DNA of 28,154 nt from CANHEE01 sp043777755. GTDB taxonomy: Bacteria > Bacteroidota > Bacteroidia > Chitinophagales > Saprospiraceae. The DNA lies in the NCBI GenBank assembly GCA_043777755.1, contig JAYWHK010000119.1:1-28154 (forward strand), given 5' to 3'. A program made the translations under genes and the position numbers. Shown piece by piece: positions 24,095 to 28,154 of the stretch (within the stretch, counting starts at the first letter, position 1; the number at the start of each line of letters is the position of its first letter). The notes beneath the pieces are model-generated. The model was given only the letters and a program-made list of their open reading frames with translations, was not told where the DNA came from and made no database searches.

Positions 24095-25249
24095 CTATTT
24101 CATTATCAATATTTTATAAAATTTATTTTTTACTTTTACAAAATAAATACCATTTTCGATGTCGTTTATATCCGTTTTATTCTCTGATAAATTTTTAATT
24201 TTTTTTCCATAAAAATCAACTAAAGCAGCCTCTTGTTGGCTAAAATCTTCGCATGATAATTCAATGAAATCAACAGCAGGATTTGGGAAAATACGACACT
24301 CATTATTCAACACATTTTCGGTAGCGATTGTTCCTTTACAAGTCGAAAAGCCATTTTTCAAAATGAAATCTGACAAAAATTCACGAACTGTCAAGCTCAA
24401 CGAATCTGCAAATTTTTTGCGATTGGTGTCGCTATCTCGGACACCCGTGTAGTGACATTCAATCTGCAAGCCTTCGATTTTTCCACCATTTCGAGAACCA
24501 TGACGATTGGTGTTGTAGCCACCATTAAAATAATCTTCGCCCGTTTGTGGAAAAGGAATTTGCATACTTGGTACAGAAGGGTAGCCCCGTTTTTGCAAGA
24601 CCGTTCCGATTGCTTTTTCGCCACGCAACAGTTGTGAATGAGTGGCGTTTTTCAGGTTGTTGGAAGCAAGGTTTTTGATGCTCGATTCATTGATGTAAGT
24701 ATTTATATTTATCTGATTATCAGTATTTTGTAATTCTGTACTTGTCAAAAGATAACCCAATTCGAGCCTTTGAATGGCATGACCATGAGCGTGTAAATCA
24801 ATGTAAAGCCCAGTGCCAAATTGTTTGGTGATTTGTGTTTTTGCGCTATCTATATAAGATTGGAACGCCAGCCAAGCCTGTTCTGCTTGTGGATTTCCAA
24901 GGGCAGCTTCGACGATTTCACGGTTGGCATCTAACTTAATTCGGTGCAAACGATTGATGATAATGTGTGGAAAACAGCCTGTTTGCTTATAAAAAGCGTT
25001 GGCAATGTCACGGGCCAGTTCTTGCGTACTTCCGTCTTTTCCAGTGACGCAAGCGGTGCAGCTTCTGTCAGGAATGTCACTGGGCTTGAGGTCGCCGCCA
25101 TGAGGCGCAGAAACAATAAACGGAGAATTGCCAGCGATGTATTCGATGTAGTTGTTATTGGAAAAATAGCTTTTTCCAGGCACTGTATTTTGTGCGATTG
25201 CTTGATTTTTTTGAAAAAAAAGAAGAAAAAAAAGAAACAGTATTCTCAT
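24095..25249 (-). CDS. Secreted N-formylglutamate amidohydrolase-fold protein with type IX sorting domain
   Basis: A 384-residue protein. A signal peptide (1-20, ...AIAQ) precedes a catalytic domain (about 40-300) with the metal-site motifs of the FGase/peptidase family: SAPHGG, NRLHRIKLDANRE, YIDLHAHGH, and GLQIECHYTGVRDS. The C-terminus, from about residue 318 (CRIFPNPAVDFIELS...VDFYGKKIKNL...GIYFVKVKNKFYKILIMK), is a type IX sorting domain. It is therefore an exported hydrolase, perhaps for an amide or peptide; the substrate is unknown. It starts with a 4-nt ATGA overlap with the upstream NTF2-like gene. The signal-peptide codons include two T8 runs, which are prone to slippage. Confidence 0.82.
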   Translation of the reverse strand: MRILFLFFLLFFQKNQAIAQNTVPGKSYFSNNNYIEYIAGNSPFIVSAPHGGDLKPSDIPDRSCTACVTGKDGSTQELARDIANAFYKQTGCFPHIIINRLHRIKLDANREIVEAALGNPQAEQAWLAFQSYIDSAKTQITKQFGTGLYIDLHAHGHAIQRLELGYLLTSTELQNTDNQININTYINESSIKNLASNNLKNATHSQLLRGEKAIGTVLQKRGYPSVPSMQIPFPQTGEDYFNGGYNTNRHGSRNGGKIEGLQIECHYTGVRDSDTNRKKFADSLSLTVREFLSDFILKNGFSTCKGTIATENVLNNECRIFPNPAVDFIELSCEDFSQQEAALVDFYGKKIKNLSENKTDINDIENGIYFVKVKNKFYKILIMK

Positions 25250-26118
25250 TGCTTATTTTTTTTCAATATTTTGATATAATCCTTTGTCAAATCGTTCAAA
25301 ACAGCCATAGAAAGGACATATTGCTCAATTTTCCAGCCGTTAGAGGTTTTTACCAAAATACCCGAACCACGACAATCGCCCATCCAAGTGTCCAATAATT
25401 CGTCAAACCAAGCGTATTGACCGTTTTGAGTGAAATAAACAGTTCGTTTTTTAGCTTTAAAATCCCAAGCGGAATCCTTTGCGAAAAACTTTTCAGACCA
25501 TTTTTTCAATTCATCTCTTTTCCAATGTTCGCTTGGGTCAGTGCCTACATAGTCGCAATTTTCGGTCATTAAACCAAAAAAAGTAGCTTCGTCAGCTACC
25601 GCTGCGGCACGGTGCCAACGGTTCATTACAGTATCAATTTCGTTGGTCGTCGGCATTTCACAATTTGTTTTTCGACGGGTATCTGTAATGTCCAAAATCA
25701 ACCATTTATTGTCTTTTTTGATCAATTGAAACGCATCAACACCACAATGTAAAAATTTATCATCTAAATAAAAAGCATAATCGCACCATGCAGAAGCCAA
25801 TGCGCCATCAATGCGAATGTCCCAAGACAAAATACGCTCGTCGTAAAGCTCTTTGTGCGGTGTTCCGATGGCGTTTAACAAGGTATTGATGCTTTCTTTT
25901 TGTACCAAAAGCGAACCATCTTTTTTTGTCAAAACTGTTTTCAAAGAAGCATCTGGATAGAATAATTTTCGAGCTGCCGAAGAGTCTGATTTTCTCATGC
26001 CATCAAAAAGTCCAACGATTGTCTTTTTGATAAGTTGTTGATTGTCTGTATTTTGTGCATTTATTTTTATTGCAAAAAAACAAAATAAACAAAGTGCGAT
26101 GTGGTATTTCTTTTTCAT
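25246..26118 (-). CDS. Exported protein with two NTF2-like (SnoaL) domains
   Basis: A 290-residue protein. A signal peptide (1-22, ...KINAQ) is followed by two domains of about 130 residues each. The first (about 25-150: IKKTIVGLFDGMRKSDSSAARKLFYPDA..., HCGVDAFQLIKKDNKWLILDITDTRR) and the second (about 158-285: MNRWHRAAAVADEATFFGLMTENCDYVGTDPSEHW..., SGILVKTSNGWKIEQYVLSMAV) both show the cone-shaped fold pattern of DUF4440/SnoaL proteins. Such domains bind small molecules or are enzymes of many kinds, and no substrate can be named. It is the first gene of the operon running to 23142. Confidence 0.8.
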   Translation of the reverse strand: MKKKYHIALCLFCFFAIKINAQNTDNQQLIKKTIVGLFDGMRKSDSSAARKLFYPDASLKTVLTKKDGSLLVQKESINTLLNAIGTPHKELYDERILSWDIRIDGALASAWCDYAFYLDDKFLHCGVDAFQLIKKDNKWLILDITDTRRKTNCEMPTTNEIDTVMNRWHRAAAVADEATFFGLMTENCDYVGTDPSEHWKRDELKKWSEKFFAKDSAWDFKAKKRTVYFTQNGQYAWFDELLDTWMGDCRGSGILVKTSNGWKIEQYVLSMAVLNDLTKDYIKILKKNKQ

Positions 26119-26142
26119 AAATGACCTTATTAATGATAAAAT

Positions 26143-26303
26143 GTAACTGTTTAGCGTCGAAAAAAAATCGAAGATTTTTTATTTTTACCACGGAGAAACG
26201 GAGGTCACGGAGGCAAAAAAATTAGCTTTCGGCTAATTTTTTGTCAAACTCTGTGTTCTCCGCTTCTCCGTGGTGAAAAATTGCAAAAGTGGTAAACAGT
26301 TAC
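26143..26303. repeat. Nested inverted-repeat element between accC and the NTF2-like gene
   Basis: Outer arms GTAACTGTTTA (26143-26153) and TAAACAGTTAC (26293-26303) are perfect 11-bp inverted repeats. Inside them, 26187-26212 and 26249-26274 (ACCACGGAGAA... and ...TTCTCCGTGGT) pair at 22 of 26 positions. The centre is a further stem, GCAAAAAAATTAGC with GCTAATTTTTTG. The inner sequence is made of CGGAG words; similar ACCACGGAG...CACGGAG repeats recur in many bacterial genomes (from memory, not searched). It could be a MITE-like element and would also serve as the accC terminator. Confidence 0.7.
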
Positions 26304-26354
26304 GATGAATTAATAATTATGAATGATAAAATTTACAAATATTTGATTATCAAC

Positions 26355-27797
26355 TTATTGACTCACAACTTTCAATAATTTTTTATGCTTTAAATGTGTC
26401 TGAAGAGCTAAAAGTGCTGCGATTTCCATTTCGTCATTTGTACCAGCCAAAAGAAGTTCTGGGCTATAATAATTTTTGACAAAATGTGTATCAAAATCAC
26501 CACTACGGAAGGCTTCATGTTCCAAAACGAATTTTCCGAAAGACAAAGTTGTTGCAACACCTTCGATTTCGTACATATCAATCGCTTCGATGAGGCGTTG
26601 AATGGCAGCATTGCGGTCTTGTCCGTAAGCAATCAACTTAGCAATCATTGGGTCATAATAAATTGGAATGTCCATGCCTTGTTCAAAACCATCATCTACT
26701 CGAATATTCTCTCCGACAGGTCTTTTGTACGTTGTTAGATTGCCTACGCTTGGCAAAAAGTTGTTTAGTGGATCTTCGGCATAAACACGAAGCTCAACAG
26801 CGTGACCTTTTATTTGCAAATCTTCTTGCGAAAAACTCAATTTTTCACCTCTGGCAATACAAATTTGCTGTTCTACCAAATCAATACCAGTAATCAACTC
26901 TGTGACAGGATGTTCCACTTGCAAACGGGTATTCATTTCTAAGAAAAAGAAATCTTTGTTTTCGTCCAACAAAAACTCCACCGTTCCTGCGCCCAAATAA
27001 TCACAAGACAATGCGACTCGGACAGCGGCTTCGCCCATCGCTTTGCGAATCGCTGGCGTAAGAACAGAAGATGGAGCTTCTTCGACTACTTTTTGGTGGC
27101 GACGCTGCACACTGCACTCTCTTTCAAACAAATACACCACATTTCCATGCGCATCTGCCAACACTTGAATCTCAATATGACGTGGCGAACCAACATATTT
27201 TTCAATAAAAACAGAGCCATCACCAAAAGCCGAAGTTGCTTCAGAGATAGCACGTTCCATAGATTCTTTGATTTCGCTTTCTTTTTCGACGACCCTCATT
27301 CCTTTTCCACCGCCACCTGCTGAAGCTTTGATTAGAAGCGGAAAACCAATTTGTTTAGCAATTTCTACGGCTTCTGCTACATCAGCAATAGCACCTTCTG
27401 TACCAGGAACCATCGGAATATTGTAGGCTTTTGCAGCTTCTTTTGCAGCCAATTTACTGCCCATCATTTCGATGGCTTTTGGTTTTGGCCCAATAAAAGT
27501 AATGCCCGCAGCTTCGGCTGCTGCCGAAAAAGTAGCATTTTCACTCAAAAAACCGTAGCCTGGATGAATCCCATCTACGCCCAACGACAAGGCAACTTCT
27601 ATAATTTTGTTGCCTAATAAATAAGATTGATTGGAAGGAGCTGGGCCTATACAAACAGCCTCGTCAGCAAACAAAACATGAGGCGAATGACGGTCTATTT
27701 CAGAAAAAACAGCAACGGTTTTGATACCCATTCTTCGAGCAGTGCGCATCACTCGCAAAGCAATTTCTCCACGGTTGGCGACTAAAATTTTTTTCAT
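26355..27797 (-). CDS. accC: Biotin carboxylase (acetyl-CoA carboxylase subunit)
   Basis: I choose the ATG at 27797 (MKKILVANRGEIALRV, the family's usual start), giving 480 residues; the frame is open 17 codons further but that part is not conserved. Motifs: HPGYGFLSEN (79-88), ATP-grasp Lys116 and Lys159, the glycine-rich loop GGGGKGMR (161-168), ERECSVQRRHQKV (225-237) and EMNTRLQVEHPV (287-298). It carboxylates biotin on its carrier protein with ATP and bicarbonate, the first step of fatty-acid synthesis or of another acyl-CoA carboxylase. The C-terminus is about 30 residues longer than the E. coli enzyme. No carrier (accB) or transferase gene lies next to it in the window, so its partner complex cannot be fixed. 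Confidence 0.95.
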   Translation of the reverse strand: MKKILVANRGEIALRVMRTARRMGIKTVAVFSEIDRHSPHVLFADEAVCIGPAPSNQSYLLGNKIIEVALSLGVDGIHPGYGFLSENATFSAAAEAAGITFIGPKPKAIEMMGSKLAAKEAAKAYNIPMVPGTEGAIADVAEAVEIAKQIGFPLLIKASAGGGGKGMRVVEKESEIKESMERAISEATSAFGDGSVFIEKYVGSPRHIEIQVLADAHGNVVYLFERECSVQRRHQKVVEEAPSSVLTPAIRKAMGEAAVRVALSCDYLGAGTVEFLLDENKDFFFLEMNTRLQVEHPVTELITGIDLVEQQICIARGEKLSFSQEDLQIKGHAVELRVYAEDPLNNFLPSVGNLTTYKRPVGENIRVDDGFEQGMDIPIYYDPMIAKLIAYGQDRNAAIQRLIEAIDMYEIEGVATTLSFGKFVLEHEAFRSGDFDTHFVKNYYSPELLLAGTNDEMEIAALLALQTHLKHKKLLKVVSQ

Positions 27798-27845
27798 ATA
27801 AAATGGTTTTATTAAAAAGTGAGTGGTTGGGCTTTTTATTTGCTG

Positions 27846-27879
27846 CAAAAATATAAAATGTTTTTGACAATAGGCAAAA
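27846..27879 (-). promoter_or_regulatory. accC: Promoter of accC
   Basis: Minus strand: TTTTG (27875-27879), 21-nt spacer, TATTTTTG (27846-27853), about 48 nt before the ATG. A good match to the Bacteroidota consensus. Confidence 0.65.
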
Positions 27880-27941
27880 TGCAGACATAGAATTTTATCA
27901 AGAATAAGTTCTTAAATATTTAATATTTTAAAAAAATAATA

Positions 27942-27949
27942 TATATTTG
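27942..27949 (+). promoter_or_regulatory. Plus-strand -7 box, probably for a gene beyond the window
   Basis: TATATTTG is followed directly by TGACAC, as at 4831-4844. No -33 TTG is seen. From here to the window end (about 205 nt) the sequence is very AT-rich with no gene I can support. Confidence 0.35.
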
Positions 27950-28154
27950 TGACACAATATAAATGATGATTTAACATTTTTATGTAAAAATCTAACTATC
28001 AAATTATTATATACTCGATGTTCCAGTTTTCTAAAAACAGAACATTTTTTAAAATCATAAAAAACAATATTTGTTTTTATAGTAAAATATTGATATTTTA
28101 TTTTTATAAAAATTATAAAAATGTTATAAAATTTTAGTGTCTAAAAAATTTATA

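Noticed and set aside
27798..27848. 17-residue extension of accC (MQQIKSPTTHF...)
   Set aside because: Biotin carboxylases start at MKKILVANRGE, and the -7 box at 27846-27853 overlaps the upstream start.

Overview
The window reads as a low-GC chromosomal segment of a Bacteroidota bacterium. Three things support this. Two secreted proteins end in type IX secretion (por) C-terminal sorting domains. One giant surface protein carries SprB-type repeats. Many genes are preceded by the Bacteroidota -7 box TAnnTTTG and have no Shine-Dalgarno sequence. I cannot place it below phylum; the mix of SprB/LRR/por-CTD proteins would fit a Saprospiria- or Chitinophagales-like lineage (inference).

Layout. 1-4773: a secreted SprB-repeat protein on the minus strand, cut off inside a repeat unit and joined to unrelated sequence. 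5056-6564: a terminator and a helical hypothetical protein. 6863-9595: a plant-type LRR protein with a sorting domain. 9627-11544: a remnant of an Ada/AraC gene that kept its promoter, an SSAT-like polyamine acetyltransferase, and a convergent lipoprotein of the agmatine deiminase family, separated by an 81-nt hairpin. 11545-12053: a gene-free stretch with two palindromic elements.

12054-22914 is a defence/accessory island. It holds a type IIG restriction-modification enzyme, a TfoX-like protein, a decayed XisH plus XisI pair facing an intact XisHI pair, a second agmatine deiminase without an export signal, a 5'-damaged GNAT gene with a Crp/Fnr gene lacking its DNA-binding end, an AAA15-type ATPase with a frameshift and a truncated TOPRIM-like partner, a PD-(D/E)XK nuclease gene with an internal stop, and a compact intact type II R-M pair. 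About half of its genes are broken, and several breakpoints are visible as joined partial genes.

23142-26118: a three-gene operon (two-domain NTF2-like exported protein, a secreted N-formylglutamate-amidohydrolase-fold protein with a sorting domain, a YeiH-type transporter). 26143-26303: a nested inverted-repeat element. 26355-27797: biotin carboxylase accC with a well-formed promoter. 27850-28154: AT-rich with no gene.

The best candidates for something new are the paired XisHI modules, the ATPase gene whose two halves are joined at a perfect slippery heptamer, the in-frame palindromic insertions inside the type IIG gene, and the duplicated agmatine deiminases, one of them beside an SSAT-like acetyltransferase.
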